Shown one piece after another: positions 1-6,500 of a DNA stretch of 10,055 nt. This DNA comes from DAISWL01 sp036826375 (lineage in GTDB: Bacteria; Patescibacteriota; Saccharimonadia; Saccharimonadales; HK-STAS-PATE-42): the NCBI GenBank assembly GCA_036826375.1, contig DAISWL010000017.1, forward strand, positions 1 through 10,055. The letters run 5' to 3'. Both the position numbers and the translations under genes were made by a program. Below the pieces are notes generated by a model. The model saw nothing but the letters and a program-made list of their open reading frames with translations, was not told the DNA's origin and did not search any database. How positions within the stretch are numbered: the stretch's first letter is position 1; each line of letters opens with the position of its first letter.

Positions 1-73
1 AGCTTAAACTGAAAGCTTTGTTTGATAGTCGGGCTTTGATAGCCTTTTTTAAATTGGTGTAGCTCACCTTCAT
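1..73 (-). CDS. 5' end of an unrecognised gene, cut by the left edge of the window
   Basis: An open frame starts at ATG (71-73 on the minus strand) and stays open for 24 codons to the window edge; it begins MKVSYTNLKK and is rich in Lys and Arg with no acidic residue. A strong Shine-Dalgarno sequence, AAGGAG (80-85), lies 6 nt upstream of the ATG, which is the main reason to believe it. It lies 96 nt downstream of rpoD on the same strand and has its own promoter candidate at 126-154. The fragment is too short to name. A chance open frame is possible, but the SD spacing makes a real gene more likely. Confidence 0.6.
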   Translation of the reverse strand, partial: MKVSYTNLKKAIKARLSNKAFSLS

Positions 74-125
74 AAACTGCTCCTTTTTTTAATATTTATT
101 TTGATTTGATTACTACTCTAATCAG

Positions 126-154
126 ATGCTACCATACTTATATTAAAGTATCAA
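126..154 (-). promoter_or_regulatory. Candidate sigma-70 promoter for the left-edge gene
   Basis: Read on the minus strand, TTGATA (149-154, 5/6 to the -35 consensus) and TAGCAT (126-131, 4/6 to the -10 consensus) are separated by 17 nt. A TGG just before the -10 gives an extended -10. Transcription would start near 119, giving a leader of about 45 nt with the SD in it. A short inverted repeat, ATACTT/AAGTAT (134-139 and 146-151), lies in the spacer and could be an operator or chance. No convincing intrinsic terminator for rpoD is visible between 74 and 169. Confidence 0.4.
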
Positions 155-169
155 GAACTTTGTGAAATT

Positions 170-1258
170 CTAGTCTTTTATATACTCTTTTAATTTTCTT
201 GCAGCCGGATGTCTCCTTAGCTTTACCAGTGCTTTAGCCTCTATCTGCCTTATTCTTTCTCTAGTAACATTAAATTCCCTACCAACCTCCTCGAGAGTAT
301 AATTCTTACCATCATCAAGCCCAAACCTGAGAGCTATAATTTTTTGCTCCCTTTCGGTTAAATCTGAAAGTACGCGCTTTATTGTATCTTTTAAAAACTG
401 AGCAGAAGCCGTCTCATCTGGAGTCTCAGCATCTTCATCAACCACAAAATCGCCTACTACTGAATCGTCATCATCGTTATTCACGCTAGCGTCTAATGAA
501 CCTGCATCCTGCTTCACTTTCAACATGTATTCAACCTTTTCTGGTGGCATCTCGACTTCTTTGGCTATCTCCTCAATACTCGGCTCACGATTTAGCTCTT
601 GGGATAGCTGGCGGTGTGTTCGCATAATTTTATTAATTGTTTCATTAACATGTACCGGCAGCCTTATAACTCTTGCCTGGTCTGCAATAGCCCTAGTTAT
701 AGCCTGCCTTATCCACCAAGTAGCATATGTAGAGAACTTAAAACCCTTATCTGGATCAAATTTCTCTACAGCTCTGAGAAGACCCGTGTTACCCTCCTGG
801 ATCAAATCTAAGAAATCTAGACCACGACCGGAATAACGTTTAGCTATTGAAACTACTAAACGCATGTTAGATTCAATCATTTTATTTTTAGCCCTAACGT
901 TTCCTTCTAGGATTTTATAAGCTAAATCCAGCTCCTCATCAGGTTTTAAAAGTGGTATCTTACCTATCTCCCTTAAGTACATTTTAACCGAATCATCAGA
1001 AACCTCTTCTACATACTTACTAGCAACTGCGTTTAGCTCCTCATCGCTAACCTCTGCAGGGTCATCATCATCTTCATTGCCTGAATCATCTATATAATCT
1101 ATCTTTAAAGATTCTAACTCGCCTATCAACTGTTCTAATTTTTCGGGAGAAGCCGCTACATCTGGTAATAACTTTTTTATTTCACTATATTCAACCGAAC
1201 CTACGGTTTGGCCAGCCTTAAGTAACTTTTCCTTCTGATCACTGTTTTTTTTAGACAT
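170..1258 (-). CDS. rpoD: RNA polymerase primary sigma factor RpoD (sigma-70/SigA)
   Basis: Primary sigma factor that directs core RNA polymerase to -10/-35 promoters. The 362-residue protein has a short region 1.1-like N-terminus (about 10-55), an acidic linker (57-73), region 1.2 (about 88-105, DSVKMYLREIGKIPLL) and region 2 (about 132-190). Region 2 includes the -10 recognition helix with FSTYATWWIRQAI. Region 3 follows (about 195-260, RVIRLPVHVNETINKI), then a normal acidic 3.2 loop (about 260-280). Region 4 (about 298-352) has the -35-binding helix VTRERIRQIE. The long non-conserved insert of proteobacterial RpoD is absent, so it is SigA-sized. The ATG overlaps the end of dnaG by 8 bp; a GAGG (1267-1270) 8 nt upstream can serve as SD inside dnaG, so translation is probably coupled. 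It contains no cysteine. Confidence 0.97.
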   Translation of the reverse strand: MSKKNSDQKEKLLKAGQTVGSVEYSEIKKLLPDVAASPEKLEQLIGELESLKIDYIDDSGNEDDDDPAEVSDEELNAVASKYVEEVSDDSVKMYLREIGKIPLLKPDEELDLAYKILEGNVRAKNKMIESNMRLVVSIAKRYSGRGLDFLDLIQEGNTGLLRAVEKFDPDKGFKFSTYATWWIRQAITRAIADQARVIRLPVHVNETINKIMRTHRQLSQELNREPSIEEIAKEVEMPPEKVEYMLKVKQDAGSLDASVNNDDDDSVVGDFVVDEDAETPDETASAQFLKDTIKRVLSDLTEREQKIIALRFGLDDGKNYTLEEVGREFNVTRERIRQIEAKALVKLRRHPAARKLKEYIKD

Positions 1259-3023
1259 CTTCCTCGCCTCTCAGTTTATTGGTTAAGCTTAATTGAGATT
1301 TTAACAGTTTTTGCAATTGAGCCTTATCTTTATAATTATTAGCTGCAACTTGTGAACTAATTAAATCTATTTTATTTTTTAAAATTAAGATTTTAAGTTT
1401 TCTCTGTAAGTACTTATGGTGATCATCTATTTGATCTTTATCCCAATTGACGAACTGCTCCTCTGAGCGCAATGATAGTATCTTAGCATAACTATCATCA
1501 GCTTTCAATAGAGTGTCAATGTTATGATTAATGTCGGGGCCTAGTATTAAGCCGAGCCTAGCACTACCCACCTCCTCCTTATTTAGATCCTCAACTAAAT
1601 ATTTTAAACTTAAGTTTAGGGAGAACTTCAGATTAAGAGTTAACAATTCATCTATCGTAGAATTAATTTCATCTAACCTGGTGTTTGTATTGGATTTAAT
1701 TTTAGCGAGCTTAATTGGTTTATTTATAGTTTTATTCAGACCTGTTAGTTGCTCTAGCTTATCCTTAAGTGCATCGATCGATAAGTTAGACATCTCAGCA
1801 ACTTTAATGAGGTAGTGATCGATTAGTATTGGGTCTTTAAGCTTAGTAAGGGCATTCCCGAATAAATTAATGAAATTAGATTTATCTACTGCCGCAGTCA
1901 GATCCAGCCCTTCGCTATATTTATTCATCAACCAGTCCAATCCATAAGTTTTATTTTTTAGAGCTTGAGTAAATAATTTTGGATCTTGATTGACCATCTC
2001 GTCAGGATCTTTAAATTTTCCCAAATCGATGATGTACATCGTCATTTCCACTTCTTGAGATAATAGAATAGCCCTTTCGCTAGCACTAACCCCCGCGGAA
2101 TCACTATCGTAGGCTAGATATATATTATGGCTGAACCGCTTAATTTGCTTGAGATGATTAATAGTCATTGCCGTTCCAGCCGTAGCTACCACATTCTTGA
2201 ACCCATTCTGGAACAAACTGACAACATCCAGGTTGCCTTCTACCAAGATAGCTGCGTCTTGTTCTTTGATGTACCTTTTTGCTAAACTTAAGCCGAAAAC
2301 TTGGCGGCTTTTATCGTAAATTGACGTTTGAGGGGTGTTTAGATATTTGGGGATTCTGGGGTTATCAACAGCTAAGGTTCTTCCAGTAAAACCGATTGTT
2401 CTACCCTCTATATCGGTTAAGCTTATGACTAACCTGTTTCTAAAGATATCACTAGCCTTACCATATCTATATGCCACTAACCCAGCCTTGATCATTTCAT
2501 CCAGGCTAAATCCTCTGGATTCAAGGTGTTTGTATAATTGATCACCAGTAACCCCTCCACTAGCCCAACCTATCCCGTAATCTATGATTGATTCTCTGGA
2601 TATACTCCTTTTTTTAATATAGGCGACTGATTCGGGATATCGACTTAGGTTTTTTTGGAAAAATATTTGAGCAGACTTATTGGCGGCTATTAGCCTATCT
2701 TTGGTTTTATAATCTGTATTTACTGAATTTTTAAGTTGTTTATAATCATCAATATTAAGCCCAGCCTGACGAGCTAAAAGCTCTAAAGATTCTTTAAAAT
2801 CTAAGCCTTCAACCTCCATAATAAAGCTAAACATATCACCACCCTTATTACTTGAGAAATCGTGCCATATCTGTTTTTCGGGACTGACCACAAAACTAGG
2901 AGTTCTTTCACTAGTAAAGGGAGAAAGCCCTTTGAAGTTTCTACCAGCTCTTTTAAGCTGAACGTAACGACCAATCACCTCTTCTATGTTTAAGCGAGAT
3001 TTTATATCATCTTTTAAATCCAT
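1251..3023 (-). CDS. dnaG: DNA primase DnaG with a degenerate, ligand-free zinc-finger domain
   Basis: Synthesises RNA primers at the replication fork and binds the replicative helicase. The 590-residue protein has the full DnaG layout: N-terminal CHC2 domain (about 1-95), RNAP-basic/TOPRIM catalytic core (about 120-345) and a C-terminal helicase-binding region (about 430-590, weakly conserved). Catalytic motifs are intact: EGNLD (262-266), GTAMT (283-287) and YDSDSAG (305-311), plus PKYLNTPQT (225-233) in the basic region. The oddity is the CHC2 domain: the fold-defining string is recognisable (TPSFVVSPEKQ, 41-51), but the four zinc ligands Cys-His-Cys-Cys are Ser34, Thr37, Asp55 and Ser58. 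The protein has no cysteine at all. It is first in a dnaG-rpoD operon; rpsU, which heads this operon in many bacteria, is absent. The upstream region has an extended -10 but only a weak SD. Confidence 0.95.
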   Translation of the reverse strand: MDLKDDIKSRLNIEEVIGRYVQLKRAGRNFKGLSPFTSERTPSFVVSPEKQIWHDFSSNKGGDMFSFIMEVEGLDFKESLELLARQAGLNIDDYKQLKNSVNTDYKTKDRLIAANKSAQIFFQKNLSRYPESVAYIKKRSISRESIIDYGIGWASGGVTGDQLYKHLESRGFSLDEMIKAGLVAYRYGKASDIFRNRLVISLTDIEGRTIGFTGRTLAVDNPRIPKYLNTPQTSIYDKSRQVFGLSLAKRYIKEQDAAILVEGNLDVVSLFQNGFKNVVATAGTAMTINHLKQIKRFSHNIYLAYDSDSAGVSASERAILLSQEVEMTMYIIDLGKFKDPDEMVNQDPKLFTQALKNKTYGLDWLMNKYSEGLDLTAAVDKSNFINLFGNALTKLKDPILIDHYLIKVAEMSNLSIDALKDKLEQLTGLNKTINKPIKLAKIKSNTNTRLDEINSTIDELLTLNLKFSLNLSLKYLVEDLNKEEVGSARLGLILGPDINHNIDTLLKADDSYAKILSLRSEEQFVNWDKDQIDDHHKYLQRKLKILILKNKIDLISSQVAANNYKDKAQLQKLLKSQLSLTNKLRGEEDV

Positions 3024-3035
3024 ACTGTAACCTAT

Positions 3036-3044
3036 ATAATAGCA
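3036..3044 (-). promoter_or_regulatory. Extended -10 promoter element for dnaG-rpoD
   Basis: On the minus strand TGC-TATTAT is an extended -10 (TGn plus 5/6 of TATAAT) ending 12 nt before the dnaG ATG. The expected start point, about 7 nt past the hexamer, leaves a leader of only about 6 nt. No good -35 is seen. The short leader leaves no room for a normal Shine-Dalgarno sequence. Confidence 0.5.
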
Positions 3045-3074
3045 CTTGAGCTACGCCTTTAACTTACGATTAAG

Positions 3075-3088
3075 TTTAAGTGCTTAAA
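3075..3088. repeat. Palindrome in the dnaG/rlmH divergent intergenic region
   Basis: TTTAAG-TG-CTTAAA is a 6-bp perfect inverted repeat with a 2-nt centre, flanked by further partly matching TTAAG arms. It lies in the 71-bp region between dnaG and rlmH, just upstream of the preferred rlmH start. It could be an operator, or a relic of the TTAAGCTTAA word with two extra bases in the middle. Function unknown. Confidence 0.4.
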
Positions 3089-3094
3089 TTAAGA

Positions 3095-3559
3095 ATGAAT
3101 ATAACGATAATAACTGTAGGCAAAAATAATGAACGCTGTATCCAACAGCTTATAGATGAATATAGCGGAAGAATTAAGGCTAAGCTTAATTGGATTATGA
3201 TTCCTAATCAGAATATGGCTAGCAATGCATCTCAGACTAAGCTAAAGGAAACTGCCATTATCATAAAGAAACTTGAATCTATAAATGATTCGTATAAAAT
3301 ATTGCTAGATGAAAAAGGAAATATGATTAAATCGGAGCAGTTATCTCATATCATTGAGCAAACTAAAATCGATTCCAAAAATTTAGTATTCGTAATAGGA
3401 GGAGCCTACGGCGTTGAGCCTGAGCTCCATCAAAAAGTAGATTTTATTTGGTCTCTATCGAATCTAGTTTTTCCCCATCGACTAGTACGCTTAATCTTGG
3501 CTGAACAGATCTACAGAGCCATGAGTATTAGCTCTGGTTCTAAGTATCACCATGCTTAA
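3095..3559 (+). CDS. rlmH: 23S rRNA (pseudouridine-1915 N3)-methyltransferase RlmH
   Basis: SPOUT-class methyltransferase that methylates pseudouridine 1915 in helix 69 of 23S rRNA in assembled ribosomes. The family signature is clear: the start MNITIITVGK, the SAM-binding knot loop FVIGGAYGVEP, and the C-terminus with WSLSNLVFPHRLVRLILAEQ followed by YRAMSISSGSKYHH. The ATG at 3095 is chosen because it gives 154 residues (family about 155-159) and matches the usual start. A GTG at 3080 would add five atypical residues. No Shine-Dalgarno sequence precedes it; TGC-TTAAAT (3081-3089) is a possible extended -10, implying little or no leader. It is divergent from dnaG and ends 3 bp from the stop of the convergent guanylate-kinase-like gene. 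Confidence 0.95.
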   Translation: MNITIITVGKNNERCIQQLIDEYSGRIKAKLNWIMIPNQNMASNASQTKLKETAIIIKKLESINDSYKILLDEKGNMIKSEQLSHIIEQTKIDSKNLVFVIGGAYGVEPELHQKVDFIWSLSNLVFPHRLVRLILAEQIYRAMSISSGSKYHHA

Positions 3560-3562
3560 GGT

Positions 3563-4300
3563 TTAGACCTGTTCTATAAGATCATCTATTTCGTTTATGA
3601 TTTCCCTTGCGATAATTCTGGCTTTTGTTTGATCACAGGCAACTGCTTCGGACATGTATTTATAGATTTCATCCCTAGCTACCTCTAGATCATCATTAAT
3701 GATGAAGTGGAACTTTGGCTCCTCAAGGCCTAATATTAATTCTTTTTTGGCGCTTCTCATTCTTTGAATGAACTCTTCTCTTGGCATTTCTCCTCTGTTA
3801 GAGAGTCTGGTTTGCCACTCCTCGAAACTTGGCGGGAGTATAAATATCGGTTTTATGGTATTAAATTGTTTTATCAGTTTTAGTGCTCCTGCTATTTCTA
3901 TATCATTAATGATATAATTTCCACCTGGTATATCGGTGAGGGTGGCGGAATCTAGGCCGGATAATTGTTGAGCGTGTATGATGGCCCATTCTAACATTTG
4001 CTTATTCTTAATTTTATCTAAAAACTGATCTTCGCTAACAAAAAAATATTCAACACCATTCTCTTCAAGTTTACCGTTGTTGACTCTTGGTTTCCTGGTT
4101 GTAGTAGTAACCAGGTCGTAAACATCTTCGTAATTAAGTTTAAGAGATCTAATCAGGCTATCTCTCCCGGATGAAGAAATACCAGCCAAAGGATAGTATC
4201 TTATATTCTTAAAAATATTTATAGCCTGTTCATCAGCTTCGTAGCCTTGCCATAATTTTTTTAGGATATTGATGTTAGATAACTTGTTTATTTCTGCCAT
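3563..4300 (-). CDS. Guanylate kinase family protein with altered P-loop
   Basis: Gmk phosphorylates GMP to GDP using ATP. This 245-residue protein aligns along the whole Gmk fold: TTTTRKPR (65-72, GMP-binding arginines), GVEYFFVS (82-89), LEWAIIH (103-109), an EIAGAL segment (135-140), IFILPPSFEEWQTRLSNRG (152-170), and the C-terminal INDDLE (201-206). It departs at functional sites. The P-loop is GISSSGRDS (40-48), with Arg46 replacing the invariant Lys of GxxxxGK[ST]. The usual HGNYYGTS motif is HAQQLSGLDS (109-118), losing a GMP-contacting Tyr. It also has about 35 extra N-terminal residues and a C-terminal helical extension (about 222-245). It may be a divergent but active Gmk or a non-catalytic relative, so no gene symbol is given. 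It has its own promoter candidate. Confidence 0.8.
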   Translation of the reverse strand: MAEINKLSNINILKKLWQGYEADEQAINIFKNIRYYPLAGISSSGRDSLIRSLKLNYEDVYDLVTTTTRKPRVNNGKLEENGVEYFFVSEDQFLDKIKNKQMLEWAIIHAQQLSGLDSATLTDIPGGNYIINDIEIAGALKLIKQFNTIKPIFILPPSFEEWQTRLSNRGEMPREEFIQRMRSAKKELILGLEEPKFHFIINDDLEVARDEIYKYMSEAVACDQTKARIIAREIINEIDDLIEQV

Positions 4301-4306
4301 TGAACA

Positions 4307-4315
4307 ATTTTAGCA
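4307..4315 (-). promoter_or_regulatory. Extended -10 element placed for a leaderless transcript of the Gmk-like gene
   Basis: On the minus strand TGC-TAAAAT (5/6 to TATAAT with a TGn extension) ends 6 nt before the ATG, so the predicted +1 is the A of ATG. No Shine-Dalgarno sequence lies between. The best -35 match (TTCTTA, 4330-4335, 17-nt spacer) is weak. Confidence 0.45.
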
Positions 4316-4362
4316 TCTATATGCAAATTTAAGAAATAGTGGTTATCTCTCCTAGTTTTTTC

Positions 4363-5730
4363 TTATTCTGTTCTAAGAGCTTCTATCGGATCTAGTTTTG
4401 CCGCTTTTCTGGCTGGCAATAAACCTGAGATTACAGCTACTGCAGCTAAAACTAAGGTTAAGGCGAATGATTGGAGGAAGCTAAATTCAAGCAACTCTAA
4501 GCCTATAGCATTTTTTATGAGTGGGTTGCCTACTAGAGTTAGCGAGTATGCGATTAGCCCTCCGATTACCCCTCCGATGAATCCTATTAGAGCCGCCTCC
4601 ATCTCAAACAAGTTCATAATGTTTCTAGAACGCATACCTAAAGCCTTCATCAACCCTATTTCTTTGGTTCTTTCTAATACTGAAATATATTGCGTATTAA
4701 TGATGCCAAAAACGCTGGCTATAACAGTTATAGCCCCGAATCCTACTACTATTAACTGCAATATGCTGATGAATTGAGTGATGAATGAAATGCTTTCTGT
4801 TGGTGTTTGAGCGAAGAAACCATCTTTATTAAGCTTAACTTTTACTGAATCTAAACGCGTACCCTTCATGGTGCAAGAAGTATCATTTTTGCCAGGTTGC
4901 TTTAGACAATCCTGATCTACATAATCAGCTTTTTGATCGTAATTCTTAATAGCTACACTAACTGCTAAATGCTTGCCTTCGTTTACTGTACTTTCAGTTA
5001 AGTAATTATTTATATCCGCCGCAACATCATTGTTGATGTAAGTTTGGTTTGGCTGATTGGATACCGAGCCTTTAGATTTTGAAACTGCCACTATTTTAAA
5101 GCTGTAATCTTTTTGATTATTGGCAGAGTTATTTAGCGGTAATCTAGAGAAATTTATTTTTACGTTTTTACCTATCGCTTCTTCAGCTGATCCCAAATTA
5201 AGTTTATCTACAGCTAAATAGCTGTCAGGCAAAATGATGCCATCTTTGGATAAATCTTTGGCTGAACCTGAAGCTAAATCTGGTTCAAAATAAGGATCTA
5301 TACCCTGAACGCTACCTGTAAACTTAAGCTCTGGGTTTGCATCTGGAAAAATATAGTTCGGAGTAAGCTGGTAGAATGTTCGAACTGATTCTACATCTTG
5401 ATTATTCTTAAGTTTAGTAATATCATCATTAGTTAATTGAACTACGGTGCCTCCTTGAGATGAATCGGTTAATGAATCTGGATTATACTTCTGGGGTCCG
5501 GTAGATTCTATCCCCCCGAACTGAGGCTTTTCTTTGTATACAATTAATTCACTTGGATTGAAATTGCTTTTAATAACCTTGTCGATAAAGCCATTGGCTC
5601 CGTTGCTGGCCGCCATGGCTAGGTTAATAGTTAAAGCTCCTATGGCGATAGCTAGAGCTGTTAAAAATGTTCTTAGTTTACTTTCTTTTAAGCTTCTTGA
5701 GGAGAGCCTTAATTGATCTAACAACTTCAT
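4363..5730 (-). CDS. ABC transporter permease, MacB/FtsX family
   Basis: Membrane half of a MacB-type mechanotransmission ABC system, in the cytoplasmic membrane. The 455-residue protein has the classic layout: a short cytoplasmic N-terminus, TM1 (about 22-42), a large extracytoplasmic MacB_PCD-like domain (about 45-315), and three C-terminal TMs (about 318-345, 375-400 and 418-440) of the FtsX domain. The coupling motif ERTKEIGLMKALGMRSRNI (353-371) follows TM2, and the tail PARKAAKLDPIEALRTE is typical. The extracytoplasmic domain has a lone Cys pair (275 and 286), which could form a disulfide. Its ATG overlaps the TGA of the ATPase gene (ATGA). The substrate cannot be inferred; MacB-like systems handle peptides, lipoproteins or antibiotics, or signal cell-wall enzymes. 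Confidence 0.92.
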   Translation of the reverse strand: MKLLDQLRLSSRSLKESKLRTFLTALAIAIGALTINLAMAASNGANGFIDKVIKSNFNPSELIVYKEKPQFGGIESTGPQKYNPDSLTDSSQGGTVVQLTNDDITKLKNNQDVESVRTFYQLTPNYIFPDANPELKFTGSVQGIDPYFEPDLASGSAKDLSKDGIILPDSYLAVDKLNLGSAEEAIGKNVKINFSRLPLNNSANNQKDYSFKIVAVSKSKGSVSNQPNQTYINNDVAADINNYLTESTVNEGKHLAVSVAIKNYDQKADYVDQDCLKQPGKNDTSCTMKGTRLDSVKVKLNKDGFFAQTPTESISFITQFISILQLIVVGFGAITVIASVFGIINTQYISVLERTKEIGLMKALGMRSRNIMNLFEMEAALIGFIGGVIGGLIAYSLTLVGNPLIKNAIGLELLEFSFLQSFALTLVLAAVAVISGLLPARKAAKLDPIEALRTE

Positions 5731-6422
5731 TTGTTTGTCCTCGCTTTTTCAATTGATTGTATTTTGCCATCTTTAATATTAATAACTGTGTTGCAACGAT
5801 CAGCCAGATCTTTATCGTGAGTTACCACTACCAGAGTAACCCCATCCTCTTTATTAAGCTTAAACAACATATCCTCAACTAATACCCCCGTGGTAGAATC
5901 TAGGTTACCGGTTGGTTCATCTGCAAATATAATACTAGGGCCATTAACTATTGCTCTCGCTACGGCAAGCCTCTGTTTCTGCCCACCTGAAAGATTACCA
6001 GCTTTTTGATTAATCTTATCAAATAAATCTACTTTTTTTAGAGCATCTATTATTTTCTTGCGCCGCTTGGAAACTGGAGTTCCATTAATTATCAAAGGCA
6101 ATTCCACATTATGATAACAAGTTTCATTAGGCTGAATAAAGAAAGCTTGGAATATGAAACCAATAGTTTGGTTACGGAAGGAATCTACAGCTTTTTTGCT
6201 AAGCTTAAGTATATTTTCACCATCTATTAAGATCGAGCCCTGTTGAGGTTTATCTAAACCCGATATTACATGCATTAAAGTAGATTTACCGGATCCAGAT
6301 TTGCCCACTATAGCTACGCTATCGCCTTTTTCTATGCTCAAACTTACGTCATCAAGAGCTACAAACTTATCATTTTTCTTGCCATAAGTTTTACTGACAT
6401 CTTTAACTTGAATAAAACTCAT
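5727..6422 (-). CDS. ABC transporter ATP-binding protein, MacB/LolD/FtsE type
   Basis: Cytoplasmic ATPase that drives the adjacent permease. All nucleotide-binding motifs are intact in 231 residues: Walker A GKSGSGKST (40-48), Q-loop Gln92 (FIFQAF), signature LSGGQKQR (144-151), Walker B IIFADEP (164-170) with catalytic Glu169, D-loop NLDS (173-176) and switch His202 (VTHD). Length and the motif SGGQKQRLAVARAI fit the MacB/LolD subfamily. A strong SD, GGGAGGT (6431-6437), and an extended -10 promoter lie upstream, so this is the first gene of the ATPase-permease operon. The permease is coupled through a 4-bp ATGA overlap. Confidence 0.95.
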   Translation of the reverse strand: MSFIQVKDVSKTYGKKNDKFVALDDVSLSIEKGDSVAIVGKSGSGKSTLMHVISGLDKPQQGSILIDGENILKLSKKAVDSFRNQTIGFIFQAFFIQPNETCYHNVELPLIINGTPVSKRRKKIIDALKKVDLFDKINQKAGNLSGGQKQRLAVARAIVNGPSIIFADEPTGNLDSTTGVLVEDMLFKLNKEDGVTLVVVTHDKDLADRCNTVINIKDGKIQSIEKARTNK

Positions 6423-6453
6423 TATCAGAAACCTCCCTTATTACTTTGAACTT

Positions 6454-6462
6454 ATTATATCA
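6454..6462 (-). promoter_or_regulatory. Extended -10 promoter for the ABC transporter operon
   Basis: On the minus strand TGA-TATAAT is a perfect -10 hexamer with the TGn extension. The expected start, about 6447, leaves a leader of about 25 nt that contains the GGGAGGT SD. No good -35 is visible. Unlike the leaderless candidates in this window, this unit has an ordinary leader. Confidence 0.6.
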
Positions 6463-6500
6463 GAAAATCATTACCTAAAAATAGATTTTGAGGCTTTGTG

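Noticed and set aside
709..717. DnaA-box-like words (TTATCCACC here, CTATCCACA near 8383)
   Set aside because: Single 8/9 matches, far apart and inside coding sequence; no cluster and no AT-rich unwinding region, so not an origin.
525..836. Open frames antisense to rpoD, dnaG, the permease and the VirD4-like gene, and 9725-9928 (-)
   Set aside because: They lie wholly within genes with clear family matches or an intact longer frame, have no SD, and read as mirror images of the real codons.
3080..3094. GTG at 3080 as the rlmH start
   Set aside because: It adds five residues not seen in the family, has no SD and lies inside a palindrome; the ATG at 3095 gives the usual N-terminus and length.
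5727..5730. Possible recoding of TGA (as in SR1/Gracilibacteria)
   Set aside because: The TGA ends the ATPase at the expected length in an ATGA overlap, and the large genes use TGG for Trp with no in-frame TGA, so the standard code holds.
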